NCBI GenBank assembly: GCA_004557315.1
Contig: SFEH01000095.1
Coordinates: 1-8,034, forward strand
Reading direction: 5' to 3'
Length of the DNA stretch: 8,034 bases
Source: Bacteroidales bacterium
Lineage (GTDB): Bacteria; Bacteroidota; Bacteroidia; Bacteroidales; UBA3663
In this document: one piece after another, positions 1 through 7,457 of the stretch
How positions within the stretch are numbered: position 1 is the first letter of the stretch
Layout of the letters: each line of letters starts with the position of its first letter
The notes under the pieces: model-generated
What the model was told of the DNA's origin: nothing
Databases searched by the model: none
The model's input: the letters and a program-made list of their open reading frames with translations, nothing else
Translations under genes and position numbers: made by a program

Positions 1-8
1 TTTTTTAC

Positions 9-16
9 TATCTTTG
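9..16 (+). promoter_or_regulatory. Probable Bacteroidota-type promoter, -7 element
   Basis: The octamer TATCTTTG fits the TAnnTTTG -7 consensus used by the primary sigma factor of Bacteroidota, and it is followed by CACC, a common continuation in this phylum. The matching -33 TTTG element would lie to the left of the window, so only half of the promoter can be seen. Transcription starting just downstream would give a leader of roughly 115 nt before the outer-membrane protein gene at 139. No other TAnnTTTG match was found between here and that start codon. This is a motif match only, without experimental support. Confidence 0.5.
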
Positions 17-138
17 CACCTTTGAAAATGAAAAAATTAAAGATTTTTTGCATTTTTTCACTTCGTTGACTTTTAAACTATGCCACTGTTATCACGTCTT
101 AAACTCGAAAATCAATAAACAACGAAGAAACATTTATT

Positions 139-3100
139 ATGTCAATCACAATCAAAAACGTTACGTTCCGCGTAATTGCGGTTGTTATGGTTCTGTTATG
201 CAGCTTGAGTCTGGCTATTGCTCAGCCTGGTCGTTTCGGTGGCAAAATGACCGTCAATGGTTATATCCTCGACAGCAAGACCGGTGAGCCTCTCATTGCT
301 GCAACTGTCAAGGCGACAAGTTCGGATGGCGGTACTGGCTCGTTTGCCATAACCGATGAGAATGGCAAGTTCGCCCTCGAAGTGCCTCGTCCAGGCAAAT
401 ACACTCTCGAATTCAAATATGTGGGCTATAAGGAGCTGACCAAGGATGTCCAGATCATGCCTAATCGCACCAACATCGGTAAGTTCAACCTGAAGGAAGA
501 TCCTCGTATGCTTGCCGAGGTAGAGGCCATCGGTCATGCCGACCGTATCAAGCAGCGAGGCGACACCCTGGCTTACAATGCCGATGCCTACAAGGTGCAG
601 GATGGTGCTTCGGCCGAGGAACTTGTGTCGAAAATGCCTGGTATAGAGGTGACTAGCGAGGGCGTGAAGGCTCAGGGTGAGACAGTACAGAAGATCCTGG
701 TCGATGGCAAGGAGTTCTTCGACAATGACCTCCGTATGGCTCTCAAGTCGCTTCCTGCCGAGGTCGTTGAGTCGGTCAATGTCTATGACAAGAAGTCGGA
801 TCAGGCTGAATTTACTGGTATCGATGATGGCGAGACGGTCAAGGCAATGGACCTTACGACAAAGTCGTATAGCCGAAATGGTGTGTTCGGTAAGATCATA
901 GGTGGCTTTGGCAATAACCTCGATTTCGACAATCCTTACTGGAAGGGCGACATGAACCTCAACATCTTCAATGGCGATCGCCGTGTCACCATTCAGGCTA
1001 TGAGCAACAACGTCAACGAGCGAAACTTCTCGAACGATGACATGGCTTCGGGTGGCGGTATGATGATGGGTCGAATGTGGACTCCTCGTGGTGTGGCTCG
1101 TACCAATGGCGCTGGTGTCAACTTCTCTGACAACTATCTCGGTGGCAAGCTCGACGTGCAGCTCTCTTACTTCTTCAATCAGGGACGCACCTATGCTACC
1201 GACACTACCTATACCGATGACCTGAACAAGGATGCTTCGAGCTTCTCTTCATCTTCGAGCCTCAGTCACTCGATGAGCCATCGTATTGGTGGACGCATAT
1301 CTTACAAGCCAACTGAAAGGGATGAGATCCTGATTCGCCCTTCGGTCAACTTCCAGAGTTCGGACAGCAGGGGTGAGACAGAGAGCCGATCGTGGAACTA
1401 TCATCTCGACTCTGTCTCGATCGACAAGATCGCCCAGTACCGCTGGAATGACTTCCTTTCGAAGAACAACAATATCACTGGCTCGGAGAACGACTCATGG
1501 AACGTGCGTGCCAATGTCCTGTGGCGTCACCGTCTCAACAAGCTGGGTCGTACGTTCAGCATCAATGTCAATGGAGGTGCATCGGGCAGCGATTCGGAGA
1601 GCACTGCTATCCGCAAGATGATTCTCGGTGGTGTCAACAGCAACGACAACCAGATGAATACCAACGACAACAACAACAGCAATTTCGGTGGTAACATCCA
1701 ATATACCGAGCCTATCGTCAAGGGTCTCAACCTCTCGCTCCGCTACGACATCAACTATAGCCAGTCGAAGCGCGACACCAAGGTTGACTATTATGACAAT
1801 GAGAGCTTCACTGGCAGCTTCACGAGCGATGCACGCAACACCAACACCTACGAGCAGAAGAACCTGCGCAACAGTGGTGAGCTTGGTTTGAGCTACAACT
1901 ACAAGACTCTGCGCATCAATGCATCTTCTCGCTTCCAGCACCAGACTCTCGAAGGCGATCAGGACTACTACCTGATGGGTGATGCCGACAAGCAGATATA
2001 TAATATCAACACGAAGAAGAACTACTTCAGCGTGCTCCCTAACTTCCGCCTCGAGTATCGCACGGCAGGTGGCACTCAGTTCCGCATCAACTATCGTTCG
2101 AATGTCAACAACCCAAGCATCCAGAACCTCCAGAAGAGCGTCAACACCACCAACCCTCTGCGCTACAGCACAGGTAATCCGGATCTCGACCAGAGCCGTT
2201 CGCACAACGTGCATTTCAACATGATCTATACGAATACCGAGACCGCCCAGAACTTCATGATCTTCGGTGGATTCAACGCTACGCAGAAGCAGATTAGCAA
2301 CCAGACTCTCACCAACCGCACCGAGAGCAACATGAAGTTTGCCGACCTCGACAGCAAGTATGGCTTCGGTGACGACATCTTCAAGAACCTTGAGCTTGCT
2401 CCTGGTGGTACGGCTACACGTCCGATCAACCGCGATGGCAACAAGTCGGTGTTCGCACATGCAGGCTGGGGCTTCCCATTCGACCTGATCATGAGCAACG
2501 TGAATATCTCTGTGGGCGGTAACTACTCGCTCTCACCATCCAACAAGCTCTATTATGAGACTGTCAATGGCGAGAACGTAGTGACCAGCCTTGAGACCAA
2601 GACTCGTACGCTCGGCTTCGACCCACGCTTGCACATCAGCAGCAACATCTCGACCGACCTGAACTTCAACGTCATGTATTCGCCAACCTTCGAGTGGGTG
2701 CATGATTCGGAGGGCAACACTGAAGACCGTGACTACCTGACCCACAACTTCAATGCCAATCTCAACTGGACATTCTGGAAGGGATTCACCACCGAGCAGG
2801 CTGTCAACTACGCATACTATGGTGGACCTGCAATGCCAGAGGCAATCTCGCAGTGGATCTGGAATGCATCGATAGGCAAGAAGTTCCTCAAGGGCAATGC
2901 TGCCGAGATCAAGATTCAGGCCTACGATATTCTTGGTTCGAACAAGGGCTACACCCGCAGCGTGGGCGACTCAAGCATCTCGACCTCATATCGCAACTTC
3001 ATGCCTCGATATGTGATGCTCACCTTCACCTACAAGATCTCGGCCTACCGCAAGGGTGGCAAGCAGGCTACACGTACCGAAGACTCTAACCGCGGATTTG

Positions 3101-3156
3101 GACGTGGCATGGGACCAGGCTTTGGCCCTGGCCCTGGTGGTCATGGTCCATTCTGA
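139..3156 (+). CDS. TonB-receptor-like outer-membrane beta-barrel protein with N-terminal carboxypeptidase-regulatory-like domain
   Basis: A 1005-residue outer-membrane protein, probably taking up or binding an unknown ligand. Seen in the sequence: a signal peptide at residues 1-28 (hydrophobic core, then AIA before Gln29); a carboxypeptidase-regulatory-like beta-sandwich at about 38-118 (starts VNGYILDSKTGEPLIAATV); a plug-like region at about 125-245 with KMPGIEV, KILVDGKEFF and LPAEVVESVNVYDK; and then a long barrel of alternating aromatic and polar strands. This order matches the Bacteroidota family often called outer membrane beta-barrel family protein (OMP_b-brl_3), and the length is normal for it. 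The last clear strand is RYVMLTFTYKIS near 957-968, followed by a 34-residue Gly/Pro-rich tail ending in Phe. Ser-rich (about 366-380) and Asn-rich (500-515) stretches look like surface loops. The chosen ATG gives the complete signal peptide. The stop TGA is followed directly by an in-frame TAA. No SusD-like gene follows, so this is not a typical SusC/SusD glycan pair. The ligand is not predictable. Confidence 0.93.
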   Translation: MSITIKNVTFRVIAVVMVLLCSLSLAIAQPGRFGGKMTVNGYILDSKTGEPLIAATVKATSSDGGTGSFAITDENGKFALEVPRPGKYTLEFKYVGYKELTKDVQIMPNRTNIGKFNLKEDPRMLAEVEAIGHADRIKQRGDTLAYNADAYKVQDGASAEELVSKMPGIEVTSEGVKAQGETVQKILVDGKEFFDNDLRMALKSLPAEVVESVNVYDKKSDQAEFTGIDDGETVKAMDLTTKSYSRNGVFGKIIGGFGNNLDFDNPYWKGDMNLNIFNGDRRVTIQAMSNNVNERNFSNDDMASGGGMMMGRMWTPRGVARTNGAGVNFSDNYLGGKLDVQLSYFFNQGRTYATDTTYTDDLNKDASSFSSSSSLSHSMSHRIGGRISYKPTERDEILIRPSVNFQSSDSRGETESRSWNYHLDSVSIDKIAQYRWNDFLSKNNNITGSENDSWNVRANVLWRHRLNKLGRTFSINVNGGASGSDSESTAIRKMILGGVNSNDNQMNTNDNNNSNFGGNIQYTEPIVKGLNLSLRYDINYSQSKRDTKVDYYDNESFTGSFTSDARNTNTYEQKNLRNSGELGLSYNYKTLRINASSRFQHQTLEGDQDYYLMGDADKQIYNINTKKNYFSVLPNFRLEYRTAGGTQFRINYRSNVNNPSIQNLQKSVNTTNPLRYSTGNPDLDQSRSHNVHFNMIYTNTETAQNFMIFGGFNATQKQISNQTLTNRTESNMKFADLDSKYGFGDDIFKNLELAPGGTATRPINRDGNKSVFAHAGWGFPFDLIMSNVNISVGGNYSLSPSNKLYYETVNGENVVTSLETKTRTLGFDPRLHISSNISTDLNFNVMYSPTFEWVHDSEGNTEDRDYLTHNFNANLNWTFWKGFTTEQAVNYAYYGGPAMPEAISQWIWNASIGKKFLKGNAAEIKIQAYDILGSNKGYTRSVGDSSISTSYRNFMPRYVMLTFTYKISAYRKGGKQATRTEDSNRGFGRGMGPGFGPGPGGHGPF

Positions 3157-3213
3157 TAAGGCCCATCAAAAGTGTAGTATTACCTAAGAAATAAAGTTAG
3201 TACATAAATCTGC

Positions 3214-3260
3214 AAAGTGTAAAGTGTTTTTACAACTACTGTAAAGACATTTTACACTTT
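3214..3260 (+). terminator. 21-bp hairpin, probable terminator of the outer-membrane protein gene
   Basis: Arms at 3214-3234 and 3240-3260 pair along all 21 positions, with 19 Watson-Crick pairs and two G-U wobbles, around the 5-nt loop ACTAC. The right arm runs straight into a T-rich stretch (TCTTTTGTCTT), and the hairpin begins 57 bp after the stop codon. This fits an intrinsic terminator for the + strand gene. The stem is AT-rich, so its strength as a terminator is uncertain. The arms carry repeated AAAGTGT/ACACTTT heptamers, and another AAAGTGT lies near 3169, so a protein-binding site is an alternative reading. Confidence 0.6.
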
Positions 3261-3362
3261 TCTTTTGTCTTAAATTTTATATAATATTGATACTTAATAA
3301 GATAAGTTTTTTGGCACATCTTTTGTATATATTTTTATGAAGATATATGTGTTTGAAGTTTT
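3261..3362. other. AT-rich spacer between the two inverted repeats
   Basis: This part of the 360-bp gap is very AT-rich and contains no credible open reading frame, tRNA or other RNA gene. A promoter for the permease gene is expected in or near it. Two TTTG tetramers (about 3322-3325 and 3352-3355) resemble the two halves of a Bacteroidota promoter, but the second lacks the TA of TAnnTTTG and the spacing is a little long, so I do not call a promoter here. Confidence 0.5.
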
Positions 3363-3485
3363 AGGAAGATAAAGAAGTTAAAGACAAATGAAGTTTGTCA
3401 ACAAAATATATTCTCCTTTCTCTAAAAATATTTGTAACGACAATGCAACTATTGTCTTTATCTCCTTTGACTTCTTTATCTTCCT
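3363..3485. repeat. Compound palindrome: 21-bp terminal inverted repeats enclosing two smaller hairpins
   Basis: The outer arms, 3363-3383 and 3465-3485, pair over 21 positions with one G-T wobble; the outer core GGAAGATAAAGAAGT matches perfectly. The 81-nt interior holds two further hairpins: GACAAA/TTTGTC (3383-3388 with 3394-3399) and GACAAT/ATTGTC (3439-3444 with 3451-3456). There is also a weaker central pairing of 3401-3409 with 3428-3435. The trinucleotide TTA lies on both sides of the GGAAG...CTTCC core (3361-3363 and 3485-3487), as a 3-bp target duplication would. It contains no gene. It could be a small non-autonomous (MITE-like) element, a structured leader of the permease mRNA, whose start codon is 31 bp beyond, or a regulatory palindrome. 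There is no T tract after the right arm, so it is a poor terminator for the + strand. Confidence 0.65.
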
Positions 3486-3516
3486 TAACTACTAAAATAA
3501 CGAAATAATAATAAAT

Positions 3517-5934
3517 ATGAGGTACATTTTAATCAATTTTGTCAACACGCTTCGCCATTATAAGGCAAGCAGCATGCTGAACATCTTCGGCATGGCAGTG
3601 GCTTTTGCTGCATTCTTTATCATCATGACTCAGGTCAGATGGGGTTTTACCTATAACCAGGGCATCAAGGACATTGATCGCATCTATGTGATGACAAAGC
3701 CTTCGTCACAGAAAGATGGCTCCAATACAGTCTGTCTCTGTCGCCCGTTAGCAGAGCAGATGATTGCTTCGGCTTCAGGGGTTGAGTCTTATGGCTTGGC
3801 TTTTTTCTACAGCAATAGTTACAACCTCTATCTTGAGGAAGGAGGCATCAAGCGCAGGATCAGTGTCGATGTGGAGCAATTTACCAAGGGGGCGTCGTCG
3901 GTATTCGGCTTTGAGGCAGAGCAGGGTTCGTTCGACGATTTTGACAAGCCAAATGCATTGGCTGTCTCAAGCCGCTTTGCCAAGGAGAACGACCTTGAGG
4001 TAGGTGATGTCTTGACTGATAATGGAGATAAAGGCAAAGGCTATGAGATAGTGGCAATATGGAAAGATACATATCCTGTGAATTCCAGTCCTGGCTCAAT
4101 AGGTGTCATTTCCAATATTGGCGATAAATTCATAGACAACTGGAGTGAGTGGAGCTGGCCATATTTCGTCAAACTGAATAGCTCTGATGATGTCAAGGCT
4201 TTTGAGGAGAGTGCAAGCGGTGTGCTCCGAGCGATTTTGTCAGATGATCTTGGTGGTGATCAGGAAAAGATTGAAGAGAATATGAAACGGCTTAAAGTCA
4301 CTCTCGTGCCTTTTGCCGATATCTATTACAATCCCAACATCGACCAAAAGTTTGCTGTCTCACGTTCGGGCAACCGTACTACCGATATATCTCTCTTGGT
4401 AGTGGCTATCCTGATCATACTGATTGCGCTGATCAACTTCGTCAATTTCTTCTTTGCCTTGGTTCCTGCCAGAGTCAGAAGCGTCAATACCTACAAGGTC
4501 TTTGGCACATCTCGTTCGACCTTGGTCTTCAATTTCATCATGGAGTCGGTCGGCTTGTCGCTCATAGCCTTGCTTCTCGCTACGGTCATCGTGGTGCTCT
4601 TTGCCCGCTCATCGATGATGGAGATACTGTCGGCTCCACTTGATGCAGACATCAATATTTCGATAGTGATACTGACCGTTGCCGTGGTGCTGATCAGTGC
4701 TGTTGCAGGCAGTATCTTCCCTGCATTCTATATCACTTCTTTCCAGCCTGCATTGGTGCTCAAAGGCAGCTTCGGCACATCGGGCATGGGACGCAGTTTC
4801 CGCAATCTGCTCATTGGCGTGCAGTTCACCATCTCGATTGCTCTCATAGTCTGCGCTATCTTCGTGCGCTTGCAGCACAGCTACATGATGAATTATGACA
4901 TGGGTTTTGACAAGGAATATCTCGTCACGGGACATCTGCCAAGCGGAGTGTGCTGGTGGGGTGACAAGAACAATGCCTTCGAGAATAAGCTGCGCAACAA
5001 TCCCGACATCGTGGATCTCACATGGTCGGACGGTCAGATAGTGAATGTCAGCCGCATGGGTTGGGGACGCGACTATAAGGGTCAGCAGATAAGTTTCCAG
5101 TGCTATCCTGTAGCCTATAACTTCCTCACTGTGATGGGCATTGAGATGGCTCAAGGGCGCAATTTCTCACGTGCTGATGAAGAATCAGAAACGAGCACGA
5201 TGATATTCAACGAGGAGGCACAGCGTCGATATGACATCACGCTCGACACAGGAGGTCCAGGACATCAAGAGCAGCCAGCCGTGGTGGCAGGCATCTGCAA
5301 GGACTTCAGTTTCCGTCCGCTTCAATACAGCAACTTCCCACTGGCTTTCTACATTTTCGGCAAAGACCATACATGGAGAAGTGGCTTGCAGCACATCTAT
5401 GTGAGAATTACTGCAGGTGCCGATCCGGGGAAGGTGATGTCATTCATCCGCAATACGGTGCTTGAGATTACTCCTGATACTGACCCTGATACCATCTATC
5501 TTGACTTGTTTGACGAAGAGCTTTCGCGCATGTACAAGGCAGAAGACAAGCTGAGCAAGCAGATCACGGCCTTCACTCTTGTAGCCATCATCCTTTCGCT
5601 CATGGGTGTGTTCGGTCTTGTGCTCTTCGAGACTCAGCATCGCAAGAAGGAGATTGCCATCAGAAGGGTGCTGGGTGCAGGTATGGGCGATGTGCTGAGG
5701 ATGTTCTGCTGGAAGTACTCGCTGATTGTGATTGTCTGTTTCGTCATTGCTGCTCCTGTCAGCTGGATCATCATCGACAATTATCTCAGCAACTTCGCTT
5801 ACCGCACTTCGCTCGACTGGTGGGTATTCGCTGTGGCTCTTGCCGTGGTGCTTGCCGTGACCATAGCTGTTGTCGTGACACGAAGTTACAAGGCTGCTTC
5901 AAGCAACCCTGTAGATTCCATTAAGTCAGAATAA
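3517..5934 (+). CDS. ABC transporter permease with two FtsX domains (MacB/FtsX-like)
   Basis: An 805-residue inner-membrane protein of the FtsX/MacB permease superfamily, in the duplicated form common in Bacteroidota. An N-terminal transmembrane helix (about 21-40) leads into FTYNQGIKDIDRIYVM, the usual entry to the MacB periplasmic core domain, which runs to about 285. A first FtsX domain follows with helices near 291-313, 338-362 and 381-404. Another helix near 430-451 opens a second periplasmic domain (about 455-680). The second FtsX domain has helices near 686-704, 733-752 and 768-788, and carries the hallmark KKEIAIRRVLGAG (710-722) and the typical C-terminus NPVDSIKSE. This gives about eight helices in total. 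Such permeases need a separate ATPase and usually drive export or mechanotransmission across the envelope; none is encoded in the window, so the partner lies elsewhere and the substrate is unknown. In the first FtsX repeat the matching segment reads RSVNTYKVFGTS and lacks the usual EIgIRK pattern. The ATG follows an A/T-rich leader without a clear Shine-Dalgarno sequence. The gene converges on the M64 peptidase gene. Confidence 0.93.
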   Translation: MRYILINFVNTLRHYKASSMLNIFGMAVAFAAFFIIMTQVRWGFTYNQGIKDIDRIYVMTKPSSQKDGSNTVCLCRPLAEQMIASASGVESYGLAFFYSNSYNLYLEEGGIKRRISVDVEQFTKGASSVFGFEAEQGSFDDFDKPNALAVSSRFAKENDLEVGDVLTDNGDKGKGYEIVAIWKDTYPVNSSPGSIGVISNIGDKFIDNWSEWSWPYFVKLNSSDDVKAFEESASGVLRAILSDDLGGDQEKIEENMKRLKVTLVPFADIYYNPNIDQKFAVSRSGNRTTDISLLVVAILIILIALINFVNFFFALVPARVRSVNTYKVFGTSRSTLVFNFIMESVGLSLIALLLATVIVVLFARSSMMEILSAPLDADINISIVILTVAVVLISAVAGSIFPAFYITSFQPALVLKGSFGTSGMGRSFRNLLIGVQFTISIALIVCAIFVRLQHSYMMNYDMGFDKEYLVTGHLPSGVCWWGDKNNAFENKLRNNPDIVDLTWSDGQIVNVSRMGWGRDYKGQQISFQCYPVAYNFLTVMGIEMAQGRNFSRADEESETSTMIFNEEAQRRYDITLDTGGPGHQEQPAVVAGICKDFSFRPLQYSNFPLAFYIFGKDHTWRSGLQHIYVRITAGADPGKVMSFIRNTVLEITPDTDPDTIYLDLFDEELSRMYKAEDKLSKQITAFTLVAIILSLMGVFGLVLFETQHRKKEIAIRRVLGAGMGDVLRMFCWKYSLIVIVCFVIAAPVSWIIIDNYLSNFAYRTSLDWWVFAVALAVVLAVTIAVVVTRSYKAASSNPVDSIKSE

Positions 5935-6003
5935 TCCTGCTGAGAAGGGTTTGTGCATGATATTATTGGTTGCATATTTATACAAAAATGAATTGCCGTA
6001 CTT

Positions 6004-6058
6004 AACTCGAAGGGAACTCGAAGGAAACTCGAACAAAACTCGAACAAAACCCGAAGGA
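6004..6058. repeat. Five tandem 11-bp repeats
   Basis: Five uninterrupted 11-bp units can be read: AACTCGAAGGG, AACTCGAAGGA, AACTCGAACAA, AACTCGAACAA and AACCCGAAGGA. The core AACTCGAA is exact in four units and has one change in the fifth. The period is close to one helical turn, so the units would present the same face of the DNA. The array sits in the convergent gap, 69 bp after the permease stop and just before the terminator hairpin. Its function is unknown: a repeated protein-binding site or simple slippage expansion are both possible. A lone AACTCGAA also occurs at about 102-109. Confidence 0.85.
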
Positions 6059-6068
6059 TAAGAAACAG

Positions 6069-6116
6069 AAAGGAACTGTATAATTATTGTATATTCAGTA
6101 ATTATACAGTTCCTTT
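6069..6116. terminator. Bidirectional intrinsic terminator between convergent genes
   Basis: Arms 6069-6086 and 6099-6116 are perfect 18-bp complements. Three more pairs, one a wobble, extend the stem inward to 21 pairs with the loop TATATT (6090-6095). On the + strand the right arm ends in a run of T; on the - strand the stem is followed by a T-rich run (CTTTCTGTTTCT). It lies between the permease stop at 5934 and the end of the M64 peptidase gene at 6138, so it can end both transcripts. Confidence 0.8.
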
Positions 6117-6137
6117 TAAGTTTATATATTGTTAGCC

Positions 6138-7424
6138 TTATTCAGTATAGAACCTGATGATGTCGGCAATGGCTTCACAGCAGATGGGGCAGAACTCGGG
6201 GTTCTCGTTGGTGCGCATGCGGCAGTCGTCATAGGCACGGAAGACTCCTGTGGTGGAGTATCCGCCACCTTCGACCTTGCCCACACGGGCAGCCTTCTCG
6301 GGATCGACCTTGGTGGTGATGTTCTTCTCCCATGGCTCGATGTCGAGAGGGTAGGTCTCGTGGTTCTCATCGCCATATTCGTATTCATCGCCAAGACCCG
6401 CGAAGCTATGACCGAACTCATGAACCACTACAGGGCGATACCACTTGTGCTTGGTAGATGTCATGTTGTAGCTGTTGTAGATGCCTCCTCCACCATATTC
6501 ATCGCTGTTGGCAAGGATGATGATATGCTCGTAAGGGATGCCGGCAAGAGCGTTGTGGACGTCCTTGAGGTGGAGTGTAGTGAGATAGCGGTCGCTATAG
6601 AAAGTGGAGAAGTGGCTGCTGAAGGCAGTGTTCTTCCAGAGGCCATCCTTTGGCACGCTCACGCCACTTTCGGCCGATGCGCTTTCGACAGCCACGATGT
6701 TGAACTTGTTGCGGAAGGTGCGGAATGGCTCGTGCTCGAACATGGCATCGACTGCTATGCTGACATACTCGTTGAACTCTTTCATCTCTTCGCTCGTATA
6801 GCCCTCGGCAAGGAAGGCAATGTCGATGTTGGCGGCAGGATCGCCATTGTCGATGACATAGTGATGAGGTGTGAGGTCTTTCTCTCCGATGCGCGAGATG
6901 AGGATGTCGGCTGGGTCGATGCGATGCTGCATCATGGCGGTCACCTCATGGCGATTGTTGAGAAGGCGAACCTCGGCTATGACTGGCTTGACTGGCATCG
7001 GGATCTGGAAGCAGTTCTCGAAGCTGCGGTCTTGCTGCTGAGCCTCTTCGGTCACGATCCATTCCTGGAAGAGACTGCTGAAGCTTGTCATGTATAGTGT
7101 GGCATTGGTCGAAGCATCGCGCACGATGATCTGTCCGTTGCCCGTGAGTGGCAGTTCGTTGAGTCGTTGCTTGCGTCCTGCCCAACGAGGGTAGCGGCTC
7201 ATCTTGTCGAGATAGATGTTCTGCACCTTGCTGTTGCCCGCAAAGATGTAGTCGAGTCGGAGAGTGGAGTCGCAGAACCATTCGTCGAACACTACATTGT
7301 CGAGTTCTTCGGTCACGGGTGCTGCTTCTGTCTTACTCACTGCATCAGGCTGGTGCTTGATGATCGAGACGATGACTGCAGTCATCAGAGCCAGAGCCAA
7401 AAGGATTCGGCATTGCTTTACCAT
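6138..7424 (-). CDS. M64-family (IgA-peptidase-like) zinc metallopeptidase, exported
   Basis: A 428-residue predicted zinc endopeptidase. Residues 6-22 form a hydrophobic segment after a short basic start, acting as a signal peptide or membrane anchor; there is no clear lipobox, so the product is periplasmic, surface or secreted. An N-terminal accessory domain (about 45-165, the M64_N type) precedes the catalytic domain (about 175-425). The metal site is HEFGHSFAGLGDE at 335-347: His335 and His339 with Asp346 as likely zinc ligands and Glu336 as catalytic base, matching the HExxHxxGxxD-like pattern of the family. Near the C-terminus, DDCRMR (399-404) and FCPICCEAI (411-419) give the conserved Met and Cys cluster seen in M64 proteins. 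All key residues are present and the length is normal for Bacteroidales members. The family is named after a clostridial IgA protease, but most gut homologues have no proven substrate, so IgA cleavage should not be assumed. The gene starts 33 bp after the recN stop and is probably co-transcribed with it. Confidence 0.93.
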   Translation of the reverse strand: MVKQCRILLALALMTAVIVSIIKHQPDAVSKTEAAPVTEELDNVVFDEWFCDSTLRLDYIFAGNSKVQNIYLDKMSRYPRWAGRKQRLNELPLTGNGQIIVRDASTNATLYMTSFSSLFQEWIVTEEAQQQDRSFENCFQIPMPVKPVIAEVRLLNNRHEVTAMMQHRIDPADILISRIGEKDLTPHHYVIDNGDPAANIDIAFLAEGYTSEEMKEFNEYVSIAVDAMFEHEPFRTFRNKFNIVAVESASAESGVSVPKDGLWKNTAFSSHFSTFYSDRYLTTLHLKDVHNALAGIPYEHIIILANSDEYGGGGIYNSYNMTSTKHKWYRPVVVHEFGHSFAGLGDEYEYGDENHETYPLDIEPWEKNITTKVDPEKAARVGKVEGGGYSTTGVFRAYDDCRMRTNENPEFCPICCEAIADIIRFYTE

Positions 7425-7457
7425 AATTGTGGGATGTTGTTATTTTGTTTGTAATAG

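Noticed and set aside
61..127. 8-bp inverted repeat CTTCGTTG / CAACGAAG in the leader of the outer-membrane protein gene
   Set aside because: The arms are short and 51 bp apart; a match of this size in AT-rich DNA can occur by chance, and there is no supporting structure.
48..287. 79-residue + strand frame overlapping the leader and start of the outer-membrane protein gene
   Set aside because: It runs out of frame into the signal-peptide coding region, and its translation has no recognisable domain or signal.
1495..2460. Long open frame (321 residues) on the - strand inside the outer-membrane protein gene
   Set aside because: It lies fully antisense to a well-supported gene, its product is a low-complexity Val/Ala/Ile/Glu-rich sequence with no recognisable domain, and it is explained by the codon bias of the + strand gene.
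3322..3355. Possible permease promoter from two TTTG tetramers
   Set aside because: The second tetramer lacks the TA of TAnnTTTG and the spacing is a few bases too long, so the match is too weak to call.
139..5934. SusC/SusD-type polysaccharide utilisation locus
   Set aside because: The barrel protein is of the OMP_b-brl_3 type, and no SusD-like lipoprotein, glycoside hydrolase or hybrid sensor is present; the following gene is an ABC permease behind a probable terminator.
6129..7097. Open frame of 322 residues on the + strand across the M64 peptidase gene
   Set aside because: It is antisense to a gene with an intact zinc site and conserved C-terminus, and its translation shows no family motif and is rich in Val, Ala and Glu as expected for a shadow frame.
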